Below the pieces are notes generated by a model. It ran no database searches. It saw only the letters and a program-made list of their open reading frames with translations, and was not told where the DNA came from. A stretch of DNA of 27,389 nt from NCBI GenBank assembly GCA_026770585.1, contig MU646345.1, forward strand, positions 777,618-805,006, written 5' to 3'. A program made the translations under genes and the position numbers. The stretch comes from Baffinella frigidus. Lineage: Eukaryota; Cryptophyceae; Cryptomonadales; Baffinellaceae. Every line of letters begins with the position of its first letter. Positions within the stretch are counted from its first letter, which is position 1. Of this stretch, positions 25,401 to 27,389 are shown piece after piece.

Positions 25401-26500
25401 AAGCCAGCGTGTCGACGTGAGAATAGTCGGTGTCAACTTGAGAATAGGCAGTTAACTCAAGAATACTCGGTCGGCCCGAGTGGGCTCTCGTCAACCCTAA
25501 ACCCGAAACCTTAAACCCCAAACCCCAAACCCCAAACCCCAACCCCCAAACCCTGAATCCTACACCCTACACCCCAAACCCTGCACCCTAAACCCTGAAC
25601 CCTACACCCTAAACCCTGGACCCCAATCCCTAACCCAGCGGCCGACACTGCCCCTACCATCGAAGCCTTCACGCTCGACTCTTCATCGTACTTCGACGAT
25701 TCAGTGAAACCCTAAACCCCAACCCCGTTCCGCGTCGCAGGGACTCGGTGCGCGGGTGTCAGGGGCAGGCGCCGCGTTCAATCTCCATACACGTATTAAT
25801 TAATTGCTGTTGGGCAACGAAAATTACTACATGATTTGCTCATAAAAAAATAGTAGAGCATTTGTGTAGTAAATTTCGTTGCGCCAGAAGCAATTGATTA
25901 GTGCTTATGTGGAGATGGCGTTAGGATATCCGTAGGTCCAGCCTATGCCCCTACGGTCCTGCCTACCGTAGGACCCTAAGGAATGTTCACTGATGGGTTA
26001 TTCGGCAGGGGCTCGGTCCGCGTGTGTCAGGAGCAGGCGCCGCATCCGGGGCCAAGGGGGGTGGGCGCGTTCTTGAAATTTACTACACACACATTATCTG
26101 TGCCGGATTCTTTCCGCGTGGACCAAAGGCGAAACAAACGCGAAACCCGCTCTCTAACTCTAACCCCGTGCCTCGGTCGTGCGTGGCAGGGGCTCGGTCC
26201 GCGTGTGACAGGAGCGGGCGCTGCGTCCGGGGCCAAGGGGGGGGGCGCGTTTTCATCTCATCATCATTTGTGCCTGATTTTTTTTTTTGAAGGGGCGAAA
26301 AGACGCGAACACCTCTCGCTCACCACGTGTGGGGGGGTGGTAGGGGCTCGGTCCTATGGAATGTTCACTCATGGGTTACTCGGCAGGGGCTCGGTCCGCG
26401 TGTGTCAGGAGCGGGCGCCGCGTCCGGGGCCAAGGGAGGGGATGCGTTTTTCACGCTGGGCGCCTCCGCTGCGTTCCCGCTCCCGTCGCGCTTGCTGCAG
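10193..26500 (+). CDS. SAM50: SAM50/SAMM50 (Omp85 family) gene, 13 exons, 3' end outside window
   Basis: Core subunit of the mitochondrial outer-membrane sorting and assembly machinery, which inserts beta-barrel proteins such as porin and Tom40. Exons: 10193-10447, 10644-10682, 11625-11684, 13935-14003, 15574-15672, 16549-16605, 18184-18261, 18980-19035, 21122-21176, 22560-22628, 24439-24513, 25155-25235, 26387-26500. They join without a stop into about 369 residues: a short N-terminus, one POTRA domain (about residues 28-110), then the bacterial-surface-antigen barrel. Spacing between conserved blocks agrees with my recollection of human SAMM50: 28 residues from the F-x-x-P block to the S-S block, and 18 residues in the exon 8 segment. 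All introns are phase 0 except the phase 2 one between exons 8 and 9, where AG+C makes the second Ser of SFKS-S. Family length is about 470, so roughly 90-100 C-terminal residues are missing. Start: first ATG after an in-frame TAA 18 bases upstream. Family and order are near certain; single splice sites could shift by a few bases. Confidence 0.93.
10644..10682 (+). CDS. SAM50: SAM50 exon 2 (13 codons)
   Basis: Micro-exon encoding VDLMPGGKDDAVQ between GTGCAG and CAG|GTGTCC, phase 0 at both ends. It continues the POTRA third strand after IFKSAVCE, where the family has a short acidic/Gly loop before the last POTRA strand. No long open frame marks it; it is found only by homology and phase. Confidence 0.88.
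10693..10828. mobile_element. inverted repeat in intron 2
   Basis: CCAGCCCTCAGAGTGGGAG ... CTCCCACTCTGAGGGCTGG, perfect 19-base ends, starting 10 bases after the exon 2 donor. Confidence 0.85.
10832..10930. mobile_element. TCAAGTGCCCA-ended element, copy 1
   Basis: TCAAGTGCCCATAGG ... CTACTGGGCACTTGA with GGGCCCTACCGTAGGGCGTA inside. A second copy is at about 12922-13025. Confidence 0.75.
10964..11107. mobile_element. 144-bp near-perfect palindrome in intron 2
   Basis: Arms of about 63 bases (GCCAGCGAGGTACTTA; CCTACGGATTGCCTACGGTA; GTCCTACGACTTTT) around a short T-rich loop. The outer GCGAGGTAC word links it to family A. Confidence 0.9.
11164..11300 (+). repeat. 29-bp tandem repeat
   Basis: Five near-identical units of TAGAAAACTCAACCCCTAAA + GAAAACTGC, leading into CCCTAAA-type DNA. 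Confidence 0.9.
11301..11620 (-). repeat. degenerate CCCTAAA array abutting exon 3
   Basis: CCCTAAACCCTAAACCC variants run up to four bases before the exon 3 acceptor CAG. The stretch 11367-11490 is present inverted at 12171-12295. Confidence 0.9.
11625..11684 (+). CDS. SAM50: SAM50 exon 3 (20 codons)
   Basis: Encodes IDVRVEEKGLHTLSTGTYMQ, the last POTRA strand (V-x-V-x-E-x) and the first barrel strand (L-S-T-G-T-Y). The acceptor is GGGGGCAG and the donor CAG|GTCCGA, phase 0. It sits directly downstream of a 300-base CCCTAAA-type array and inside the loop of a large inverted duplication (about 11367-11490 with 12171-12295). Confidence 0.92.
11718..11975. mobile_element. half family E element, then family D copy with perfect hairpin
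   Basis: 11718-11770 is the inverse left half of family E (GACTTTTGGCGGCCCCTTCC). 11795-11975 has ends CCACACGAAGCTATCCATGC / GCATGGATAGTCTCGTGTGG with a perfect 19-bp-arm hairpin GATCACGTTTCCGTACGGA (11876-11915) in the middle. Confidence 0.8.
12010..12310 (+). repeat. TTTAGGG-type array, inverted duplicate of 11367-11490
   Basis: 12171-12295 reads as the reverse complement of 11367-11490, including irregular words such as GTTCATGGTTCATGGTTCAG. A 58-base direct repeat (GGTTGGGGGTTTGGACTGCG...) occurs at 12104 and 12290. Confidence 0.9.
12640..12830. repeat. repeat shared inverted with 26797-26890
   Basis: GGCAGGCTCGTGAACGCCCG, CGCGTGACCGGTCACGCG and GACTGCCTTGCGTGT occur in inverse order and orientation at 26797-26890. 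GCTTCTGATTGCAGAGGCAC is duplicated directly (12643, 12798). Confidence 0.85.
12922..13025. mobile_element. second copy of the 10832-10930 type element
   Basis: Shares GGTCCTAGGGCCCTACGGTA, GCCTACTGGACACTTGAGGG and overall length. Confidence 0.7.
13026..13334. other. no gene; hairpins in intron 3
   Basis: Holds GACCCCATAGTCTAGGGGTC (13070) and a near-perfect hairpin AAAACGCTCAG-AAT-CTGAGCGTTTT (about 13231-13255) between two AAGTTGACAC words. Confidence 0.5.
13335..13468 (-). pseudogene. remnant of a virus-like / Polinton-like ORF in SAM50 intron 3
   Basis: On the minus strand about 45 codons are open: ...FAKLKSVAGGSYVELPEW, then MNNKTAIVNIKNDD, then C-x-CF. The pattern S-Y-(V/I)-x-L-P ... 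K-x-A-I-V/I-N-I/P-x-N-x-D-x-x-C-F is, from memory, a block found in large proteins of virus-like DNA elements (Polinton/Maverick and relatives), next to endonuclease and polymerase regions. The piece is AT-rich with AT-ending codons, unlike the GC-rich SAM50 exons. It has no start or stop of its own and abuts another repeat at about 13470, so it is a fragment. Family assignment is tentative. Confidence 0.55.
13469..13770. repeat. family K copy and perfect GGTCACGTATCGGGCG hairpin
   Basis: GTACAAACCCGCCAACTTTG (about 13480) and GTGCAAATCCGCCAACTTCC (about 13616) are inner duplicates. A perfect 16-bp hairpin (13725-13740 with 13747-13762) follows. Confidence 0.65.
13935..14003 (+). CDS. SAM50: SAM50 exon 4 (23 codons)
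   Basis: Encodes GG-E followed by GNFEVAWTLRNFFGDGEK and LQ. This is the family signature E-G-x(4-6)-L-R-N-x-x-G-x-G/A-E-K of the second and third barrel strands. The acceptor is ACGCAG and the donor CAG|GTGTCT, phase 0. The frame stays open into flanking DNA, which is accidental. Confidence 0.93.
14018..14130 (+). mobile_element. family P element, left part (CCACACAGCGGAC)
   Basis: CCACACAGCGGACTTCGAGG, GATTTTGGACAACCCCTGAG, CCCTACAGTAGGCAACCCGT. Full copies with the GCCCGCTGTGTGG right end lie at 18552-18718 and 19326-19492; other partial ones at 4814 and 21188. Confidence 0.75.
14280..14515. other. no gene; AT-rich intron DNA with hairpin
   Basis: GAAATCCGTGATCGTTTTTA / TAATGATCACGAATTTC hairpin at about 14309-14348; otherwise nothing recognised. 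Confidence 0.4.
14518..14677. mobile_element. 160-bp palindromic element in intron 4
   Basis: GGTCCCAGTTTTGGGCCCCT ... AGGGGCCCAAAACTGGGA, with AAAGCTCAAATTCCCG and a GGCCGATGTG centre. A half copy is at about 19090-19130. Confidence 0.85.
14785..14905 (+). mobile_element. element H copy 2
   Basis: ATAGATTATATCTCAGATTT ... CCGAGATATAATCTAT, same inner GAGTTTTAAAACTC as 6630-6770. Confidence 0.85.
14930..15370. other. no gene; intron 4 remainder
   Basis: A hairpin AAGTAGCTGAAGC...GCTACTT lies at about 15246-15278. The 358-codon minus-strand frame that crosses this area (14697-15773) contains repeat elements H and the exon 5 complement and has no recognisable domain. Confidence 0.4.
15381..15401 (+). 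pseudogene. truncated SAM50 exon 5 copy
   Basis: CCCCAG then AGCAATACCTCCATGGGGCA is the diverged start of exon 5 (SNTSMGHT), which hits TGA after 14 codons. Confidence 0.75.
15425..15572 (+). repeat. 34-bp tandem repeat before exon 5
   Basis: Four units of CTCTCCTGAACCAGAATATC + CCGAACC. The last unit supplies the CTTTCCAG acceptor of exon 5. Confidence 0.9.
15574..15672 (+). CDS. SAM50: SAM50 exon 5 (33 codons)
   Basis: Begins SNASMGHKTSNSFKVDFSRP, the barrel segment in which the family has G-T/H-K-x-x-x-S-x-x-x-x-F-x-x-P. It ends ...STNLNR. The acceptor is CTTTCCAG; the donor CGA|GTCATC is weak, chosen because it keeps phase 0 and gives the 28-residue spacing between the F-x-x-P block and the S-S block of exon 6 that I recall for the human protein. 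An earlier donor (CACGG|GTCCCG) would break the frame. Confidence 0.82.
15673..16548. other. SAM50 intron 5: hairpin and TTTGACCAG minisatellite
   Basis: GGTCACGTGCCTGACTC pairs with GAGTCAGGAACGTGACC at 15909-15948. From about 16155 to 16525 the DNA is pyrimidine-rich with repeated TTTTTGACCAG and CCGCGCCCCT words, including two diverged copies of ACGGTTTTTGTATTTCATAA. Confidence 0.7.
16549..16605 (+). CDS. SAM50: SAM50 exon 6 (19 codons)
   Basis: Encodes SVANLTKYSSFRERQRGVA, matching the family segment (S-V-N/A-x-x-K ... S-S-x-R-E-x-x-R-G) of a barrel hairpin. The acceptor is CTCTTCCAG and the donor GCG|GTGCGT, phase 0. A pyrimidine-rich TTTGACCAG minisatellite precedes it. Confidence 0.87.
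16606..17000. repeat. intron 6, 5' part: copies of the exon 6 donor region
   Basis: GCGGTGCGTGACCCGCT at the exon 6 end recurs as GCGGTGCGTGGCCCGCT at about 16719. CTTAACGCCGTTCT and CCGCTCCAGAACC are repeated between and after. Confidence 0.65.
17004..17215. repeat. imperfect inverted repeat in intron 6
   Basis: TTTTTGCTATCGTGG ... CCACTTAGCAGCC pairs loosely with GCTGCTAAGTGG ... AAAATAGCGAA. Confidence 0.55.
17294..17418 (+). mobile_element. MITE family E copy 3
   Basis: CCACGCCAGAGTCTCGCAAG ... CCACTCTGGCGTGG. Confidence 0.85.
17429..17610. mobile_element. family D copy 3
   Basis: CCACACGAGGCTACCTATGC ... GCCTGGGTAGCCTCGTGTGG. The middle differs from 11795-11975 and includes a GTGTAGTAATTTTC fragment. 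Confidence 0.75.
17795..17855 (+). repeat. GGGGTTTGGGGTTTGG tract
   Basis: Poly-G run followed by degenerate TTTGGGG units. Confidence 0.85.
17892..18157 (+). repeat. two truncated exon 7 copies and a TTCTAGAACC array
   Basis: Exon 7 5' copies at 17892-17919 and 18063-18092 are each followed by GGGAACCTCC and GTAGAGGAAGAATCCTGG. Between and after them TTCTAGAACC is repeated (17965-18030, 18134-18150). Confidence 0.9.
18184..18261 (+). CDS. SAM50: SAM50 exon 7 (26 codons)
   Basis: Encodes VALTSVQDGDA followed by SHEVHYEGVWRSVTQ. The S-H-x-(V/L)-x-(W/Y)-x-x-x-W-R block is one of the clearest mitochondrial Sam50 signatures. The acceptor is GCGACAG and the donor CAG|GTCCCC, phase 0. Two truncated copies of its 5' part lie upstream at 17892-17919 and 18063-18092. 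Confidence 0.93.
18502..18521 (+). pseudogene. truncated SAM50 exon 8 copy (5' part)
   Basis: GGCAG then TCACGCGGGGCGATGGTGTG matches the first 20 bases of exon 8 with one change. Confidence 0.85.
18552..18718 (+). mobile_element. family P element in intron 7
   Basis: CCACACAGCGGACTTTGAAG ... TAGCCCGCTGTGTGG, about 167 bp, with internal GTGGCCCAATTTGGGCC hairpin. Confidence 0.85.
18743..18881 (-). mobile_element. element F copy 3, inverted
   Basis: GCCACACAGTGGGCTTCGAG ... GCAGTCCACCGTGTGG. Confidence 0.8.
18980..19035 (+). CDS. SAM50: SAM50 exon 8 (18 codons plus 2 bases)
   Basis: Encodes SRGAMVCRPDEAGDSFKS, then AG completing a codon with exon 9. It matches the family segment S-R-x-A-x-x-x-x-R-x-E-x-G-x-S-x-K-S at equal length. 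The acceptor is CCCGGCAG and the donor CAG|GTGCTC. This is the only phase 2 donor found. A copy of its 5' part (18502-18521) lies upstream and one of its 3' part (about 19291-19315) downstream. Confidence 0.88.
19036..19325. other. intron 8, first part: exon 8 3' copy and repeat fragments
   Basis: GGCCTCCTTCAAGTCCAGGT (about 19299) repeats the exon 8 end and donor. A fragment of the 14518 element lies at about 19090-19130 and a CTCCTCAAAACGAGGAG hairpin at 19184. Confidence 0.7.
19326..19492 (+). mobile_element. family P element in intron 8
   Basis: CCACACAGCGGACTTGGAAG ... GAGGCCCGCTGTGTGG, very close to 18552-18718. Confidence 0.85.
19693..19832. mobile_element. MITE family B copy 4
   Basis: TTATCCGGGGAAACCTATTT ... 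AAATAGGTTTCCCCGGATAA, 140 bp, nearly identical to 7291-7430. Confidence 0.9.
19854..19976 (-). mobile_element. element F copy 4, inverted, left end lost
   Basis: GAGGGTTTCGTTGACCCCGG ... CGTAGTCCACCGTGTGG. Confidence 0.75.
20371..20508. mobile_element. TTACTACAC-core palindrome, outer arm type 6
   Basis: ATATGAAAACGGTTTCGATT ... TTAAAACCGTTTTTATAT around ATTACTACACG / CTGTGTAGTAA. Confidence 0.8.
20605..20900. repeat. ATACCATAT / ATAGTAT microsatellite pair
   Basis: 20605-20740 is (TACTATA/TACCATA)n; 20812-20900 is the roughly complementary (TATAGTA)n, so the two tracts can pair around the exon 9 copy at 20783. Confidence 0.8.
20962..21108. mobile_element. TTACTACAC-core palindrome with tandem core, in intron 8
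   Basis: AGATTTGAAACATTTCGGCA ... TTCATTGAAATCGTTCT. The ACGATCTTTACTAGTAAT half-core is duplicated. It separates the 34-base exon 9 copy from the intact exon. Confidence 0.75.
21122..21176 (+). CDS. SAM50: SAM50 exon 9 (1 base plus 18 codons)
   Basis: The first base completes Ser (AG+C), then IRHNFTFDRRDDPRLPEQ follows: the family motif H-x-x-x-x-D-x-R-(D/N)-x-x-x-x-P. The acceptor is GGGAGCAG and the donor CAG|GTGATT. At least five truncated copies precede it between 20016 and 20961, and an internal fragment follows at 21859-21879. Confidence 0.94.
21294..21419 (-). mobile_element. MITE family E copy 4, inverted
   Basis: CCACGCCAGAGTGCAGGAGG ... CCAAGATTCTGGCGTG. Confidence 0.85.
21425..21551 (+). 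mobile_element. element related to 6490-6612, complete
   Basis: CCACGCCAGAGGGATCG ... CAGTCTGGCGTGG; carries CCACGTCAGATCTTACGTGG. Confidence 0.8.
21900..22500 (+). repeat. tandem units with truncated exon 10 copies
   Basis: Units of about 65-70 bases, CGGCTTTTGTAAAGTTGATT + GCGTGTGGCAGGG + exon 10 start, recur near 21920, 21990, 22070, 22115, 22135, 22200 and 22445. Copy 22245-22305 contains 61 of the 69 exon bases; the others stop after 10-30. Confidence 0.9.
22560..22628 (+). CDS. SAM50: SAM50 exon 10 (23 codons)
   Basis: Encodes GMYLRSTTELAGLGGDVRFL then KAQ. E-L-A-G-x-x-G-G-D-V-x-F-x-K is the most characteristic Sam50 barrel motif. The acceptor is GCGGCAG and the donor CAG|GTCTAA, phase 0. 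A near-complete upstream copy (22245-22305) lacks the donor half; a full-length downstream copy (22842-22911) lacks an AG acceptor. This copy has both sites and is therefore chosen. Confidence 0.93.
22650..22840 (+). repeat. CCTAACACAACATACAAAAT minisatellite
   Basis: About nine diverged units of roughly 20 bases in intron 10. Confidence 0.9.
22842..23062 (+). pseudogene. downstream copies of SAM50 exon 10
   Basis: 22842-22911 is a full exon 10 copy with donor CAG|GTCTCT but preceded by ATCC instead of an AG acceptor. About 23020-23062 repeats its last 40 bases and donor, CAG|GTCTAA. Confidence 0.9.
23058..23428 (-). repeat. degenerate CCCTAAA array in intron 10
   Basis: CCCTAAACCCTAAACC with ACCCGAAACCCGAAA variants; it starts directly at the donor of the exon 10 3' copy. 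Confidence 0.9.
23432..24345 (+). pseudogene. seven truncated SAM50 exon 11 copies
   Basis: Copies at 23432, 23562, 23698, 23823-23885, 23993-24018, 24112-24174 and 24298-24345. Most are followed by TCCTTCTATTCTCTGACTTT, and several by GTACCAGAAAATGGGTTGTA and TACATCTATTTTAT. Copies at 23823 and 24112 have GCAG acceptors and read in frame to LINP then TAG. Confidence 0.92.
24439..24513 (+). CDS. SAM50: SAM50 exon 11 (25 codons)
   Basis: Encodes VDSQLHAQTNIGVNLSLIGS and then FGLLQ, the barrel strand after ELAG..FLK. The acceptor TTTTTTTGCAG is the best polypyrimidine tract in the gene; the donor is CAG|GTGCTC, phase 0. Seven truncated copies lie upstream in 23432-24345. This is the only copy that reaches the donor. 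Confidence 0.93.
24514..25154 (+). repeat. intron 11 with truncated exon 12 copies
   Basis: ACAGGC(A/G)CTCGGGGGG-type exon 12 starts at 24695, 24859 and 25041. They run progressively further into the exon and differ in G-run length. A family K fragment lies between the first two (24745-24850), and GACGTG(C)ACTGAAAAC repeats between the second and third. Confidence 0.88.
25155..25235 (+). CDS. SAM50: SAM50 exon 12 (27 codons)
   Basis: Encodes ALGGDLSR, then INDRFFVGGPLAMRGFRTK. D-R-F-x-x-G-G-x-x-x-x-R-G-F is the Omp85 signature of the conserved L6 loop region (RGF), needed for barrel-assembly function. The acceptor is GAACAG and the donor AAG|GTCTCT, phase 0. Three imperfect copies precede it (24695, 24859, 25041), none with both an open frame and a donor. 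Confidence 0.95.
25236..25490. repeat. two family K copies in intron 12
   Basis: CCGCGCCAAAGTTGTCGGAT and CCGCGCCAAAGTTGAATGAC start two tandem copies, each with GTCAACTT-GAGAATAGTCGG repeats. Confidence 0.75.
25494..25730 (-). repeat. CCCTAAA / CCCCAAA array
   Basis: Degenerate telomere-like units, interrupted at 25640-25695 by unique GC-rich DNA. Confidence 0.85.
25741..26354 (+). pseudogene. four truncated upstream copies of SAM50 exon 13
   Basis: Starts at 25741 (40 bases), 26009 (about 64), 26190 (about 65) and 26343 (12), each GGGCTCGGTCCGCGTGTG-like; the first three are preceded by CAG. The first is cut by the palindrome 25781-25916 and the second by GAAATTTACTACACAC. Confidence 0.92.
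25781..25916. mobile_element. TTACTACAC-core palindrome, outer arm type 3, copy 2
   Basis: ATCTCCATACACGTATTAAT ... TTAGTGCTTATGTGGAGAT; close to 7630-7767. It directly follows a 40-base exon 13 copy. Confidence 0.88.
26387..26500 (+). CDS. SAM50: SAM50 exon 13 (38 codons), last exon in window
   Basis: Starts GLGPRVSGAGAASGAKGGDA and continues FFTLGASAAFPLPSRLLQ: the family's G-(L/I)-G-P-R, G-G-(D/E)-A and F-P-L-P blocks following RGF. The acceptor is CGGCAG and the donor CAG|GTCCCG, phase 0. It has partial copies on both sides. The remaining C-terminal strands were not found before 27389. Confidence 0.94.
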
Positions 26501-26526
26501 GTCCCGCATCCGATGTTCCGGGTTTA

Positions 26527-26752
26527 GGGTTTGGGGTTTATCAGAGTTTGATTGGGGGTTGATTGGGGGTTGATTGGGTATTGATTGGGGGTTGATTTGG
26601 GGTTGATTTGGGGTTGATTGGGGGTTTAGTGGGGTTTAGTGGGGTTGGTTAGGCGTTGCCCCTCCCAACGCCTCCCAACGCCTACGCCTAACCAACCCCA
26701 CTAAACCCCACTAAACCCCAATCAATCCCCAATCAACCCCCAATCAACCCCC
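26527..26752. repeat. inverted TTGATTGGGGG arrays
   Basis: GGGTTGATTGGGGGTTGATT and TTTAGTGGGGTTTAGTGGGG on the left mirror CCACTAAACCCCACTAAACC and CCCCAATCAACCCCCAATCA on the right around AACGCCTCCCAACGCCT. Confidence 0.9.
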
Positions 26753-26756
26753 TCCC

Positions 26757-26908
26757 GTCGCGTTTGCGGCACGTGCTGTGCGGTTTTATGAGACTTGAGG
26801 CGCACACGCAAGGCAGTCACCTCGGACAGTTGGCTTCGGCGTCCGCGTGACCGGTCACGCGGGCGCTCACGAGCCTGCCGGCGGGGCACCGCACGGCACG
26901 TGCCGCAA
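26757..26908. mobile_element. inverted-repeat element carrying the 12664-12755 sequence
   Basis: CGTTTGCGGCACGTGCTGTGC pairs with GCACGGCACGTGCCGCAAACG at the ends, and an 18-bp perfect palindrome CGCGTGACCGGTCACGCG (26844-26861) lies inside. It is inserted within an exon 13 3' copy (CGTCGCGTTTGC). Confidence 0.8.
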
Positions 26909-26913
26909 ACGGT

Positions 26914-27250
26914 CGCGTTCTTTACGCTCGGCGCCTCTGCTGCGTCCCCCCCCCCCGTCGCGTTTGCTGCAGGTTACCTTCCTTTGCCTCACTCTAGTCC
27001 CAACCCTGAATAGATTTAACTTCGGGATTTAACTTCGTCCCCCCCCCCGTCGCGCTTGCTGCAGGTGACGTCCGATAATTTTACGCGAAATAACTTTTGT
27101 CAAGGTCAGCGAAATAACTTTGTCAAAGTTGTTGCGGGAAATAACTTTGAATGGGGGAATGCTGCTATAGCAGAAGGGTACATCCGATGTGTAGGTTTTG
27201 GGGTTTGGGGTTTGTTAGGCGTTCCCTGTTCCGTCGCGTTTGCTACATGT
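26914..27250 (+). pseudogene. downstream copies of the 3' part of SAM50 exon 13
   Basis: 26914-26972 (TTTACGCTCGGCGCCTCTGC ... GCTGCAG|GTTACC), 27048-27064 (CGTCGCGCTTGCTGCAG|GTGACG) and 27233-27250 (CGTCGCGTTTGCTACATGTG). They shrink with distance and carry the donor, not the acceptor. An AAATAACTTT-rich stretch lies at 27075-27150. Confidence 0.88.
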
Positions 27251-27267
27251 GACGTCTGATGTGTAGG

Positions 27268-27321
27268 GTTGAGGGTTGAGGGCTAGGGGTTAGGGGTTAG
27301 GGGTTATTATCAACAAGGAGT

Positions 27322-27359
<38 letters not shown>

Positions 27360-27389
27360 GCGCTCTCTCTCTCTCTCTCTCTCTCTCGC
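27268..27389 (+). repeat. GGGTTAGGGGTTA tract and (CT)n microsatellite to window end
   Basis: Three GGGGTTAGG-like units, then about 65 bases of CTCTCT with one CGCGCG interruption. Confidence 0.95.

Noticed and set aside
27056-27259. Next SAM50 exon after 26500
   Set aside because: The frame starts with an exon 13 3' echo and then AAATAACTTT repeats. It lacks the expected C-terminal barrel motifs.

Overview
The window looks like nuclear DNA of a eukaryote, most plausibly a microalga or other protist. It has GT-AG introns, long degenerate TTTAGGG-type arrays (the plant, green-algal, dinoflagellate and cryptophyte telomere motif), dense short palindromic MITE-like elements, and a mitochondrial outer-membrane gene. 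No bacterial operons, rRNA or convincing tRNA were seen. The lineage is a guess; a repeat-rich marine green alga would fit.

The main result is one gene that the long reading frames hide. Positions 10193-26500 (+) carry thirteen short exons of SAM50/SAMM50, the Omp85-family beta-barrel core of the mitochondrial sorting and assembly machinery. Eleven of the twelve introns are phase 0 and one is phase 2. Every junction keeps frame, and the roughly 369 joined residues run in order through the POTRA domain and most of the barrel, including the conserved WR, SFKS-S, ELAG, DRFF-GG and RGF-GLGPR blocks. The last ~90-100 residues should lie beyond the window. Introns range from 0.2 to 2.2 kb and consist almost wholly of repeats.

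From exon 5 on, most exons are accompanied by truncated copies of themselves. Copies upstream keep the acceptor and the 5' part of the exon. Copies downstream, where present, keep the 3' part and the donor. In several cases the upstream copies get longer toward the real exon, and short inverted-repeat elements, low-complexity DNA or tandem intron sequence separate them. The SAM50 donors are CAG|GT followed by mostly non-consensus bases.

Region by region: 1-9120 is nested inverted-repeat elements, minisatellites and telomere-like arrays with no supported gene. Positions 9145-9990 (-) may hold exons of a divergent gene (weak). Positions 10193-26500 are SAM50. Intron 3 also holds an AT-rich antisense coding remnant resembling a protein of large DNA viruses and Polinton-like elements (about 13335-13468). 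Positions 26501-27389 hold 3' partial exon copies, an inverted repeat and a terminal (CT)n tract.

All homology statements rest on recognition of family motifs, not on a search.
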